Shown: piece after piece, positions 40,519 through 50,058 of the stretch | Numbering within the stretch: position 1 is the first letter of the stretch | Layout: each line of letters starts with the position of its first letter | Source: Naumovozyma dairenensis CBS 421 | Lineage: Eukaryota; Ascomycota; Saccharomycetes; Saccharomycetales; Saccharomycetaceae | Assembly: GCF_000227115.2 (NCBI RefSeq) | Contig: NC_016485.2 | Span: 434,001-498,000, forward strand | Direction: 5' to 3' | DNA length: 64,000 nucleotides | Notes under the pieces: model-generated | Told to the model about the DNA's origin: nothing | The model's database searches: none | The model's input: only the letters and a program-made list of their open reading frames with translations | Position numbers and translations under genes: made by a program

Positions 40519-42705
40519 TCAATCACTCTCTAGCTGAACAAATGGTACTGACGTTGTTTGTTGTGTTGATGTCTCTATCGATGACGACAAGATTTTCATT
40601 TCATTCATATAATGTACTTCTGCAGAAGAAATGAGGGAAGAAGAAGATTTCACTATATCAGTATTTCCAGGCACAGATTGAACAATATTATTCTTACATT
40701 GAGAAGATAAAACTTCATCTGTCATTTCGTATTGACTGGAACTTTCAAAAGCTTGTATACTGATATTATTTCCGGAAACTTCGACATCGTGTGATCCCAA
40801 AATAGAAATCGATTGATCGTGCCTATTATCAATATGGCCGTCAAATGCGTTACTATTTGTATGATTTATGCTGATCTCTGATTCCTCCTTTAAGAATTTA
40901 TCTAACAACTCTTTGTTAAGCCTTAAGGTTTTATTTTCAACAGAGGAAAATGAGCCAGGCGGTTCAAGAGTTGTATTAGTTGAGGTGGAATCAATTATTT
41001 CATTAGGTAATTCATATGCATTAAGTTTATCATTCCATAGAATACCTGCTCCATTCTTCTCCAAGAATTTCTTCCCTGAAACAAAAATTGATTGTAATCG
41101 TAACTTATTTTCTTCTACGCAAGTCCTTCTTGCATCCGTTGATGTTGATCCAATTAATCTATCTAGTTTATTTGAAGAATCAAAAATTGGAGAGTCATTA
41201 AAATCTGTAAGGGAAAAGTTCACACATGAAAATTCCTTTAAGATTATATCTTCATGGAAGAAGTGATCCCTTCTGGGTCGACGGGAAGAAACAGCTTCTA
41301 GGGCAAAAGAATCACTTTTAATCATCCCATTTATTAGGTTAGCAATAACTTGGCAAAAGCCATCGTGACGATGAGAATAGTGAAGTATACCACGATTTGA
41401 TTTAACCCAACATAGAACTACTCGAATTATTGCCAAATATTGATGATTGTTTTCAATGTTTATCAGCCAAAACGGTATTATTATATTATGCGTAATATTT
41501 GTAATCCAATCAAATACAAATTCCAAATATATAATATAATTTGACAATTTAATTTTATTTAATTCCTTGACTAGTGCACTTGAATTTCCCTTTTCATTTG
41601 CCATTAGATGCATTCCACCGATGACAATGACAACTTGTTTAAATACAATATCCATATTATCGACAAAGTTTGTTTTCAGTCTTTCATAGAATATAACCTT
41701 TAGTGCTTGAGCCATCTCAATTTGTGTATCAGTATTTTGTATAGTACTTCCCCACATTATTGTGGTAAAGTATGTTCCGAAAAGTGTAATAAAATATGAT
41801 TCAATAATCTTAGAATCCATATCTGGATTAATTTCTACATCTTGTTTATGTAATTCTTTCAATTTCTGATTCAATATTAAATGTATATCATTATCTTTAT
41901 TTGGACACATGATTCGTCGAAGTAGTTCAAATGATTCATCATATTCAGGTAAACGAACCAAAGAACCTCTCATTATTTCAAAAATAGCATTGGCGAAATC
42001 TTCACACTGAATGTGGATCTTAGCCTTAAAGTAATATGTGTTCCCGATTGCTGGTAAAACTAAAGATGCTAATTCCAAATATCGTATGGATTTCTTGAAA
42101 TCGGTTATTTCATAAGTTGAACCAGGTACCTTTTCAATCATCGAAGTTTGGAAATGTACCAACCCTAGATAGTTTAAACAGCAATGAAATGTCTTCATTA
42201 TTAGAACGGTAAAGGAGCTGGATGGATGTAATTGGTACTTGTTTTCCTTGTCATCATTATATGAGGTTAGATTAAGTCTCGTAATTATACCATTCGGTAT
42301 AACAAATGCAGTATCATACTTCTTGATAAACAGCTCGAGTAAACCATAATATATTTTATGTATTAGTTTGAAAGTTTTGATTAATACTCTCTTCATTTTC
42401 CAGAATGAGTTACATTTTTGATTGCTATTAATTATTAATGCATCTTTCCAATTTTGGAACCAATCGAAAACAGGTATAATAATATCTCTCCATAGCTGAT
42501 CGAGGAAACCTACAAGATCATCTGACCCATCAAGTATGACTGAAGTTTGTCTTTCCAAAAGTACTCCCTCAACATGAATAGTCAATTTATTTCTCAAAAC
42601 GACAAGCAACCTTGTCAAAGCAGTATTTTGATCAGATACATGGTTTCTTTCCAAGACAGAGGATAAAATAGTCGTGAAATGAGAAATGAATTTTCCATTT
42701 TCCAT
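40519..42705 (-). CDS. EST1: Est1, telomerase regulatory subunit
   Basis: The 728-residue protein (S. cerevisiae Est1 699) is divergent from TOP3, exactly the YLR233C/YLR234W arrangement. The region KSIRYLELASLVLPAIGNTYYFKAKIHIQCEDFANAIFE (about 205-245) matches the Est1/Ebs1 TPR-like fold, in which a protein with a 14-3-3-like N-terminal domain binds RNA or partners. Est1 binds the telomerase RNA and Cdc13 to recruit and activate telomerase in late S phase. The last 150 residues are Ser/Thr-rich and probably disordered. The paralogue EBS1 is longer and lies elsewhere in S. cerevisiae, so EST1 is preferred. Confidence 0.87.
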   Translation of the reverse strand: MENGKFISHFTTILSSVLERNHVSDQNTALTRLLVVLRNKLTIHVEGVLLERQTSVILDGSDDLVGFLDQLWRDIIIPVFDWFQNWKDALIINSNQKCNSFWKMKRVLIKTFKLIHKIYYGLLELFIKKYDTAFVIPNGIITRLNLTSYNDDKENKYQLHPSSSFTVLIMKTFHCCLNYLGLVHFQTSMIEKVPGSTYEITDFKKSIRYLELASLVLPAIGNTYYFKAKIHIQCEDFANAIFEIMRGSLVRLPEYDESFELLRRIMCPNKDNDIHLILNQKLKELHKQDVEINPDMDSKIIESYFITLFGTYFTTIMWGSTIQNTDTQIEMAQALKVIFYERLKTNFVDNMDIVFKQVVIVIGGMHLMANEKGNSSALVKELNKIKLSNYIIYLEFVFDWITNITHNIIIPFWLINIENNHQYLAIIRVVLCWVKSNRGILHYSHRHDGFCQVIANLINGMIKSDSFALEAVSSRRPRRDHFFHEDIILKEFSCVNFSLTDFNDSPIFDSSNKLDRLIGSTSTDARRTCVEENKLRLQSIFVSGKKFLEKNGAGILWNDKLNAYELPNEIIDSTSTNTTLEPPGSFSSVENKTLRLNKELLDKFLKEESEISINHTNSNAFDGHIDNRHDQSISILGSHDVEVSGNNISIQAFESSSQYEMTDEVLSSQCKNNIVQSVPGNTDIVKSSSSLISSAEVHYMNEMKILSSSIETSTQQTTSVPFVQLESD

Positions 42706-42956
42706 CGTCCATCTTCTTCTACCTAAGTTCCAATTATTCTGTGTTTTAATTTTTGGTTTATCTCGAGCTCATCTCTTGAGGTTCATCTGAAGAAAAAAAA
42801 AAAAAAATAGTCATGTAATTAACGCCAAATGTATATATAAAATACAAAAACATTGAGAAGGACCCTGGTGGTTTGAGCATCGAGACTGATCAGGACATAA
42901 AAAGAATACATATAAGGCGACGGTCTATTGAAGCCTCCACCCACTATCAAGTCCAC

Positions 42957-44927
42957 ATGAAGGTATTATGTGTGGCAGAAAAGAATTCCATTGCAAAAGC
43001 TGTATCTCAAATTCTTGGAGGTGGTAGCTGCAATTCTCGAGATTCTGGATATACATATGTTAAGAACTATGATTTCAAATTTGATGGATTCCCCTTTGTA
43101 TCAACTAATGATTGTGATGTCACAATGACCAGTGTTGCTGGTCATTTAACTAGTGTAGATTTCAGACCTGATATATATGGATGGAATAAATGCCGGATTG
43201 ATGAATTGTTTACAGCTCCATTGTCCACAGAAATGGATAATAATCAGAAGAAAATCGCTGCAAATATTAAGAGAGAGGCAAGATATGCCGATTTCTTGAT
43301 GATCTGGACAGATTGTGATCGAGAAGGTGAGTATATAGGTTGGGAAATCTTTCAAGAAGCACTTAAAGGGAACAGTCGATTAACAAATTCACAAGTATAT
43401 AGGGCAAATTTTTCTCATTTAGAAAGAAGACATGTATTGAATGCAGCAAGGAGGCCGCAAAGATTAGATTTGAAAAGTGTCGATGCAGTGGGTGCAAGAA
43501 TAGAATTGGATTTGAGGACAGGTGTGACATTTACAAGATTGTTAACTAATACTATGAAGGCGAAAGTTGAAACTTGGAACCGATCACAAACATCTATATC
43601 TAGTAATGGTAATATGAGTTCTCGAGCGAAAGAACCACCGACAATTATTTCTTATGGGGCATGTCAATTTCCAACTTTAGGATTTGTAGTTGATAGATAT
43701 GAAAGAATAAAACATTTTGTTTCTGAAGAATTTTGGTACATTCAACTTGTAATCAAGGACCCCGAGTCTGGTGCATCTACAACGTTCCAATGGGATAGAG
43801 GTCATTTATTTGATAGACTGAGTGTCTTAGCGTTCTATGAGACATGCTTAGAAACAGCTGGTGACAAGGCAAAAGTGGTAGATTTGATATCTAAACCTAC
43901 TTCAAAATATCGTCCCTTACCTTTAACTACTGTTGAATTACAGAGAAATTGTGCTCGATTCTTAAGATTGAATGCAAAAAAGTCATTGGCAGCTGCTGAA
44001 AAACTATATCAAAAGGGGTTTGTGTCTTATCCTAGAACTGAAACAGATATATTCCCACAAGCAATGGATCTTCAATCTCTGGTGAGAAATCGAGCCCAAT
44101 TGGACCAAAGTAATAATAGGACAGCCTGGGCTTCTTACGCAGAGGGATTATTATCTGATGATGCTTCAAATACGAATAAATTTAGATTTCCACGAAGTGG
44201 TACCCATGACGATAAGGCGCATCCACCGATCCATCCAGTAGTAAGTGTAGGTCCCAATGCAAATTTGACGCCAGATGAGAAAAGAGTATATGAATATATT
44301 GTTAGACATTTCTTAGCATGTTGTTCTGAAGATGCGAAGGGTCAATCTACTACTTTAACTTTAGATTGGGCAGATGAAAGATTTGTTGCCAGTGGATTAA
44401 TTGTTTTGGAAAGAAATTTTTTAGATGTTTATCCATGGGCCAAATGGGAAACTACAAAACGATTACCAAGACTGGAAATCAACCAAGAATGTGAGATCGG
44501 TAAAGCTGAGATGAATTTTGGACATACTTCACCACCAAAACCTATGACAGAAAGTGAGTTAATTATGCTTATGGATGCTAATGGAATTGGTACAGATGCT
44601 ACGATTGCTGATCATATTGAAAAAATACAGACAAGGAAATATATCAAGAGTGAGAAAGTTGGGAAGGATACGTTTTTTCAACCAACTGTTTTAGGTATTG
44701 CCTTAGTTCATGGTTTTGAAGCGATTGGGTTAGAAGATTCGTTTGCAAAACCTTTTCAAAGAAGAGAGATGGAGGAAGATTTAAAAAAAATATGTCAAGG
44801 TCAGCTTACAAAAAATGAAGTAGTTAATGATATTGTTGGGAAATACCAAAGTTATTGGCAAAGGACTAACGAGTCGAAAAGAACGTTATTGGAAGTTTAT
44901 GATAGAATACGACAAACGATGTCATGA
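42957..44927 (+). CDS. TOP3: Top3, type IA DNA topoisomerase III
   Basis: ATG 42957 gives MKVLCVAEKNSIAKAVSQIL, the exact family start. The open frame extends 28 codons upstream only from a TTG, so it was not used. The 656-residue protein has the Toprim motifs (VAEKNS and MIWTDCDREGEYIGWEIF) and the active-site tyrosine in FVSYPRTETD (Tyr about 358; Tyr356 in S. cerevisiae). GIGTDATIADHIEKIQTRKY near residue 540 is also typical. Top3 acts with Sgs1 and Rmi1 to dissolve double Holliday junctions. It shares a 250-bp divergent promoter with EST1 that contains an A15 tract. Confidence 0.97.
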   Translation: MKVLCVAEKNSIAKAVSQILGGGSCNSRDSGYTYVKNYDFKFDGFPFVSTNDCDVTMTSVAGHLTSVDFRPDIYGWNKCRIDELFTAPLSTEMDNNQKKIAANIKREARYADFLMIWTDCDREGEYIGWEIFQEALKGNSRLTNSQVYRANFSHLERRHVLNAARRPQRLDLKSVDAVGARIELDLRTGVTFTRLLTNTMKAKVETWNRSQTSISSNGNMSSRAKEPPTIISYGACQFPTLGFVVDRYERIKHFVSEEFWYIQLVIKDPESGASTTFQWDRGHLFDRLSVLAFYETCLETAGDKAKVVDLISKPTSKYRPLPLTTVELQRNCARFLRLNAKKSLAAAEKLYQKGFVSYPRTETDIFPQAMDLQSLVRNRAQLDQSNNRTAWASYAEGLLSDDASNTNKFRFPRSGTHDDKAHPPIHPVVSVGPNANLTPDEKRVYEYIVRHFLACCSEDAKGQSTTLTLDWADERFVASGLIVLERNFLDVYPWAKWETTKRLPRLEINQECEIGKAEMNFGHTSPPKPMTESELIMLMDANGIGTDATIADHIEKIQTRKYIKSEKVGKDTFFQPTVLGIALVHGFEAIGLEDSFAKPFQRREMEEDLKKICQGQLTKNEVVNDIVGKYQSYWQRTNESKRTLLEVYDRIRQTMS

Positions 44928-45230
44928 ATTAATTTGGGCAATATTTTTTACATCTTTAAGAGGTTCTTGCTTCCACTTATATATTCCAAGATAAATATTC
45001 TATGCAAATTCTAAGCCTTGTATATATAAAAAAATTACAATGTAACAATGAATTTAATCAATATTATCACAACTTGAGGATTAACCGTTACAACCTTAAA
45101 ACGTAAAAAAAATTTGTGCCTTTTTCTTGTTGTTCTTTGTTTTCTATCTATAAAATTTAAAAAGAATAATTTAATGTTAAAAAAATATGGTGATAAATAT
45201 ATCAAACTTTGAAGTTGAATGGCAACAAAA
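44928..45230. other. TOP3-THI7 convergent intergenic region
   Basis: 303 bp between two stop codons. AT-rich with poly-A and poly-T runs suited to 3' end formation of both genes; no gene seen. Confidence 0.5.
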
Positions 45231-47048
45231 CTACTTTTGTCCCCTTTCGTGAATGCCAGAACTTTCCAGTTCACTATTTTCTGTTGTATCAGCTACAAGT
45301 TCATATTCATCAGTATTAGCAGAAGTTGTCTTTGAGATTGCAATTTCTTTTGTTTCCGTATGATGGTCATTTTGAGCAGAGTCTTTAGTAACATAAGTAA
45401 TATCTAATGATCCCAATTTAAATGCTTCAATTTCTTCTTCAGTAATTTCACTAAATGGAACCATACCTTTGGATCTAGCGACCTCATCAGTGAATGCACC
45501 ACAGTAGTCTTTATCATCATGCAAGATATTAATTTGGAATGGGAAAACGACACACAAGAACCAATAAAGTAAGAATGATATGGCAAATGAGAAGAAGGAA
45601 TCCCCATAAAAGAAGTTCACTATACCTTTATTATGGAAATAATTATTATTAACTTGCCATGCTATACCTGGTAAACCTGGTGTCATACCAACTACCCATG
45701 CGACGAATGCTCTCCAATTGAACCCCTTATTGAAATAATATTCACCATGTATTACGAAAGCTTGAGATACTGAATATTGTCTTTTCCTAATTACTAAATT
45801 ATCACAAATCATAACAGAGATAATTGGAGTCATTACTATACCGAATGAACTCATTACGGTTAAGAACGTAGATGAAGAATTATAGAAATTCCATGGTTGA
45901 AGTGCGACAGATACTAAAGCAGTGAAAATGGCACCTCTTTTAATGTCAATATATTTAGGTAATACACCAGCCAAATCCATACCAGATGCAAAACCTGCAT
46001 TTGAAATAGTATAAGAGATTTGAGAAGAAACGAATGCTAATCCGCAAAAGAATGAAGCAGCACGAGCACCAGGATGATAATTTTGTCTTAACCAATAATC
46101 ACAAATATCCATTGGTTGCCATAATTGAGTACCATACAATTGTTCAGTTGTAGATGCACCAATGACACCAAAGACGGGTGTTAAAGTTGTTGGGATTAAT
46201 AAAGCCATAATAGTGCCTAACCAAATTGCAGTTTGAGATGAACCGAATCTTGAAAAATCAGATTGATTTGTAGAACCTGGACTCACGGACCCGAACCAAT
46301 ATGAAACCATATAAACCCAAGCCCATGCTTTATCTGAACCCTTTGCTGTTGATTTTGTGGATACGAATAAATCACCCACACCACCATTCTCTTTCGTTAA
46401 ATAGATAACCATCCCCATCATAGCGAAACAAGTGGCAACACATGATGATATCATTAGATAATTTGCCTGGTATGGTTTCATTAAATAACAAAACATGGTA
46501 ATGATATGGAAAATGATGAATCCAATTAATTCTTTAGTAGTCATAGCCACTTTTTGAGTCAAAGTATTTGGTAAATGTAAATAATGATGTGACCATGAAT
46601 CCAAGATCATATTAACGCATAACCCACCTAACCAAGCATTTGATGCATAATTTACAATACTCATAAGGATTCTAATGAGGATTCCAAATCCTGATCCATA
46701 AATACCGAACACGAATCTTTGACTCAAAGTGAAACCAACTTTCCAATCGTAACCTGGGTATGAGTTAGCTAAAGTGAAAATTATAGTGAGGACATCGCCG
46801 ATGATGAATGTACCGATGGTTTCACCGTAACTTAAGCCCACGGAAAGAGCAGATGATGCACTCATCCATGTACCGACACTCCAAGACATTACACCCCAAT
46901 AGGCGAAATTGGACCAGAACCCCCATGTTTGGTTTCTAGAGATGATTGGTTGTAAATCTGGGTTTCTTAGGAAATTTACCGTTTCTCTTTCATGGACTGG
47001 GATTTCTAAATGTTTCAAAAATTTTGAAAACCTTGATTGTGATTTCAT
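45231..47048 (-). CDS. THI7: Thi7, plasma-membrane thiamine transporter (NCS1 family)
   Basis: The 605-residue polytopic protein (about 12 membrane segments) is closely similar to S. cerevisiae Thi7 (598 aa). Shared blocks are FLRNPDLQPI near the N-terminus, NQTWGFWSNFAYWGVMSWSV, ILDSWSHHYLHLPNTL, SVSPGSTNQSDFSRFGSS and FASGMDLAGVLPKYIDIKRG. It belongs to the nucleobase-cation-symport-1 family with Fur4 and Dal4. The paralogues Nrt1 and Thi72 are very close in sequence, but the neighbours TOP3 and FAR10 indicate the YLR237W locus. The C-terminal tail is acidic and cytosolic. It shares an unusually long 1.2-kb divergent promoter with RAV2. Confidence 0.93.
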   Translation of the reverse strand: MKSQSRFSKFLKHLEIPVHERETVNFLRNPDLQPIISRNQTWGFWSNFAYWGVMSWSVGTWMSASSALSVGLSYGETIGTFIIGDVLTIIFTLANSYPGYDWKVGFTLSQRFVFGIYGSGFGILIRILMSIVNYASNAWLGGLCVNMILDSWSHHYLHLPNTLTQKVAMTTKELIGFIIFHIITMFCYLMKPYQANYLMISSCVATCFAMMGMVIYLTKENGGVGDLFVSTKSTAKGSDKAWAWVYMVSYWFGSVSPGSTNQSDFSRFGSSQTAIWLGTIMALLIPTTLTPVFGVIGASTTEQLYGTQLWQPMDICDYWLRQNYHPGARAASFFCGLAFVSSQISYTISNAGFASGMDLAGVLPKYIDIKRGAIFTALVSVALQPWNFYNSSSTFLTVMSSFGIVMTPIISVMICDNLVIRKRQYSVSQAFVIHGEYYFNKGFNWRAFVAWVVGMTPGLPGIAWQVNNNYFHNKGIVNFFYGDSFFSFAISFLLYWFLCVVFPFQINILHDDKDYCGAFTDEVARSKGMVPFSEITEEEIEAFKLGSLDITYVTKDSAQNDHHTETKEIAISKTTSANTDEYELVADTTENSELESSGIHERGQK

Positions 47049-48263
47049 TGTTACCGGTATTGTACGCTAGTGTAATGATAGTTTTTTTTATTAGGTTTTA
47101 TTATAAGCTATAATGAAAGAAGCCAACATCAAGAATCTGAAGAGGGGATTGAGACAGGGATAGTTTCTGCTTACTTGTTTAAATACGCGATATCAAGAAG
47201 TATATTTTGAGATGCGATGAGATCAGCTGTCAACTAGTCTATGCATATAAAAGACCAAGATGGCGATATGGATTCAAGACACGATTATCTCGACCGCATA
47301 TTTTATAAGGATGCCAATATACATGGGAAAAATGTCCCTCTTGTCAAAGTAGTATACTGTACTTTACCACATTGCCTTCCATGTGAGTTATTCCTTTGTG
47401 TGCATGTTGCTTTTTTTTTTTGTAAGTCTCGGAGTTTCCTTAATTATGAATCACCCCCACTGCACTTTCCATATATTATTCGCGTAGTTGAATTTATAAA
47501 TAATTTATTTAGAGGTCTTTCGTGAATATGCACTCTCATATGTGTTTGATGTTTTGATAAAGAGTTAAGTTAATGAATTAATTTTTCAATATGATTATGA
47601 TGGATTATAATAATGGTAATAATAGTCATAATAATATAATATCTGGATATACATTTAATATCTAACGTCTAACTTCTGACACATTTTCCTGGAGTTTCGG
47701 CCATTATATTATATTATGTGTTGTTGATTAAGTAACCGTGCGTATATTTACTATATGGTGTGGTGTGGTGTTGTCCACGGAACGTTCTTCCGCGGGAGAG
47801 GGGGAGGGCCAGAGTACTCGGCCGAGAAGTGGAGTGGAGTGGTTGTAAGTGCTAAAAACCCTAGGGTTATAGACTTAGGGATGGGATTCTACACATGAAC
47901 ACCCGGGCGGTGGGTGGTTAATAGATCATGGCCAACCCTACACTATATATATCGATCACCATAGTGGATAGTTAGCCGTCGCAAGAGATATTGGACACTG
48001 GGAAGCAGTTTGGCTGTTGGAAACAAGATGGAAACAGAGTGGAAACGACACATATATTATCAAAGGCATATAATATATATAATATTGCCATCTGTATGTA
48101 AACTTCAATATGAAAAGTACTACAACTACAACTACAACTACAACTATAGTGAGTGCCAGGTGCAAGTTATACCTACTTCGAAACAAAACCACTAAAAGGA
48201 GAAGATAAAACATAAAATACCTCGAATAAATAAAACACAAAACACACAGATACACACAGATAA
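47049..48263. promoter_or_regulatory. THI7-RAV2 divergent intergenic with GC-rich island
   Basis: 1.2 kb with a GC-rich patch at about 47760-47930, unusual for this AT-rich window. It contains GGAACGTTCTTCC (47779-47791, heat-shock-element-like GAA/TTC units), the palindromes CTCGGCCGAG (47817-47826) and AACCCTAGGGTT (47857-47868), a repeated GTGGAGTGGAGTGG and a CCCGGGCGGTGGGTGG string. A TGGTG-type repeat precedes it. A 94-codon frame at 47241-47525 has no recognised content. Which gene the patch serves is unknown. Confidence 0.5.
48121..48144 (+). repeat. (TACAAC)4 hexanucleotide repeat
   Basis: Four perfect TACAAC units about 120 bp upstream of the RAV2 start, likely in its 5' leader or core promoter. 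Confidence 0.95.
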
Positions 48264-49406
48264 ATGACCACTCAATTGTATCCAAATGATTATTTTGGTG
48301 GTGTAGAAAATTTCAATTCAAAATCTGATCATGCGAAGGAACGTCATTGGTTAATCAACGAAATAATTAAACCTGAATTACCAAACATTATAGATAATGT
48401 AGAGAAATGTTTAGCCATGCTAAACAGTGATCAAATATTTAAAATGCCCATCTCAAATACTTCTGCAAACGCTACCGCAACTACAAATAAAAATATGTCC
48501 ACCATAACTAGAACAGTTCAAAATGATTCTTCCACATCTTCTTCATCATCTTCTGCTGCATCGACTTCAAATAATTGCCCCTCCATTAGAGGTATCATTA
48601 CAAGACGTGGTGGTTATATATTAGATTTCCAAGCAATGGTCAAATTTAACGAATTTAAAAAGGGGAAACAAATACTTTTCAGAATGAACACGGGCAAAAA
48701 TTATCCATTATTACAAATTAAAAGGATACATGAAAACATGGAACATATCTTACAATTATTAGAAGATTTACAATTGATTGATGATATCTTGGAATTCATT
48801 AAGAAATTTGGAACAGTCTTAAATTTGTTAAATGATTCCACAGATTTATTGACAAACCCTCCTGAACAATTGATTTTCCCTTATAATAATAATGAAATGA
48901 TGAAGGAAATGTTTCAAGATTCTCACTTGATTTCACAATCCACACATCATGAAATTTCATTAGAATTGGTACTTTTCAAAAATGAAATTAGTATCGATTT
49001 TAGAAATTTGGAAAAAGTTACCAAAAAACCGTGGTGTGAAATTGATCCTCAAACGGGGAAATCATTAACTGATAAAGTTAAAGATGAATTGAAGTCAAAT
49101 AGATCTAAAAATTTAACTGATATTTTGAAATCAAATGGTGTTCAATTAGAACAACCATCATTATTAAATAATTTAATGATGTCTACATTCAACACTGAAA
49201 CTACTACTTTACAACAAGCCCAAAAATATTTAAGTCGATGTGTTACATTTGATAATAAAGTAGTCATGGAATTAGAGAAAATAGCTATAACAACAAGTGA
49301 TCCCACTTTAATAAGTATTAGTGCTAAATTAACTGCATTGGAAGGTAGTATAAGTAATCATTATACTAATCTTACCATAGAAGAATGCCCTATTACTAAC
49401 GAATGA
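48264..49406 (+). CDS. RAV2: Rav2, RAVE complex subunit (Rogdi family)
   Basis: The 380-residue protein (S. cerevisiae 351) matches Rav2: RHWLINEIIKPELPNIIDNVEKCL at the N-terminus, the block SIRGIITRRGGYILDFQAMVKF and NPPEQLIFPYNNN in the middle. Rav2 is the Rogdi-type leucine-zipper subunit of RAVE (Rav1-Rav2-Skp1), which promotes reassembly of the vacuolar H+-ATPase after glucose return. A Ser/Thr/Asn-rich loop (about residues 65-110) is an insertion relative to a compact core. S. cerevisiae RAV2 is YDR202C near VPS64, the paralogue of FAR10. Its presence here beside FAR10/LIP2 shows interleaved ancestral order. Confidence 0.85.
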   Translation: MTTQLYPNDYFGGVENFNSKSDHAKERHWLINEIIKPELPNIIDNVEKCLAMLNSDQIFKMPISNTSANATATTNKNMSTITRTVQNDSSTSSSSSSAASTSNNCPSIRGIITRRGGYILDFQAMVKFNEFKKGKQILFRMNTGKNYPLLQIKRIHENMEHILQLLEDLQLIDDILEFIKKFGTVLNLLNDSTDLLTNPPEQLIFPYNNNEMMKEMFQDSHLISQSTHHEISLELVLFKNEISIDFRNLEKVTKKPWCEIDPQTGKSLTDKVKDELKSNRSKNLTDILKSNGVQLEQPSLLNNLMMSTFNTETTTLQQAQKYLSRCVTFDNKVVMELEKIAITTSDPTLISISAKLTALEGSISNHYTNLTIEECPITNE

Positions 49407-50058
49407 ACCGTCCCGCATATCATATACACATTACATTACAACTCTATCTCATCTACTTTAATTCTCTCAATTATATAATGAACTTTTAACGACTTTCAAC
49501 GATTTTTTTTTCGTGATAATGAATAATATCCTTTCCATTCTATTCAATAGTATGAACACAAGAAATAATAATATAGAATATATTATTATGACTATTTTTA
49601 TATATTTTTAGTATATATAATTTAGGCACTCTAAGACATATGATAATAGTCCATATCTTCGCTACCTATTTCTCGATAAACACCACTAGGAGATTAAGAC
49701 GAAGACCTATCGGTACCAGTACCAACATCAATACAAGTATCAGTACTCTAATCTTCTTCAATAGAGTTAGTTTTTTTTCAATATATTGTTTGGTTTTGTC
49801 TTTGTCTATGTCTTTGTATCAAATCTAAGTTCTCTTATTGTTCCTTAAATGTAAAAACGCGTATTTTAATGTTTAAAGGCATCCCCCCACAAACAAATCA
49901 AGTGAAATTAATCAAGATCGATAATCAAGATCCAAGTCGGTGAACAAACGATAATAAGAGGCATATCTTCCAGTTGAATGCAATAGATAGATCCCCGGTG
50001 AGTGGAGGAAAGTACTACATATCGGATTTTTCTTTTTCAATACAATATTCGATATTCA
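49407..50058. other. RAV2-FAR10 intergenic region
   Basis: 650 bp, AT-rich, with no recognised gene. A 62-codon frame (49640-49828) looks like chance. SPC19, which lies here in S. cerevisiae chromosome IV order, is absent. Confidence 0.5.

Noticed and set aside
42873..42956. 28-codon N-terminal extension of TOP3
   Set aside because: It begins at a TTG and the family start MKVLCVAEKNS is at ATG 42957.
47241..47525. 94-codon frame in the THI7-RAV2 interval
   Set aside because: No recognisable domain and located in a promoter region; likely chance.
50002..50058. 19-codon N-terminal extension of FAR10
   Set aside because: It begins at a GTG; nuclear yeast genes start at ATG, here 50059.
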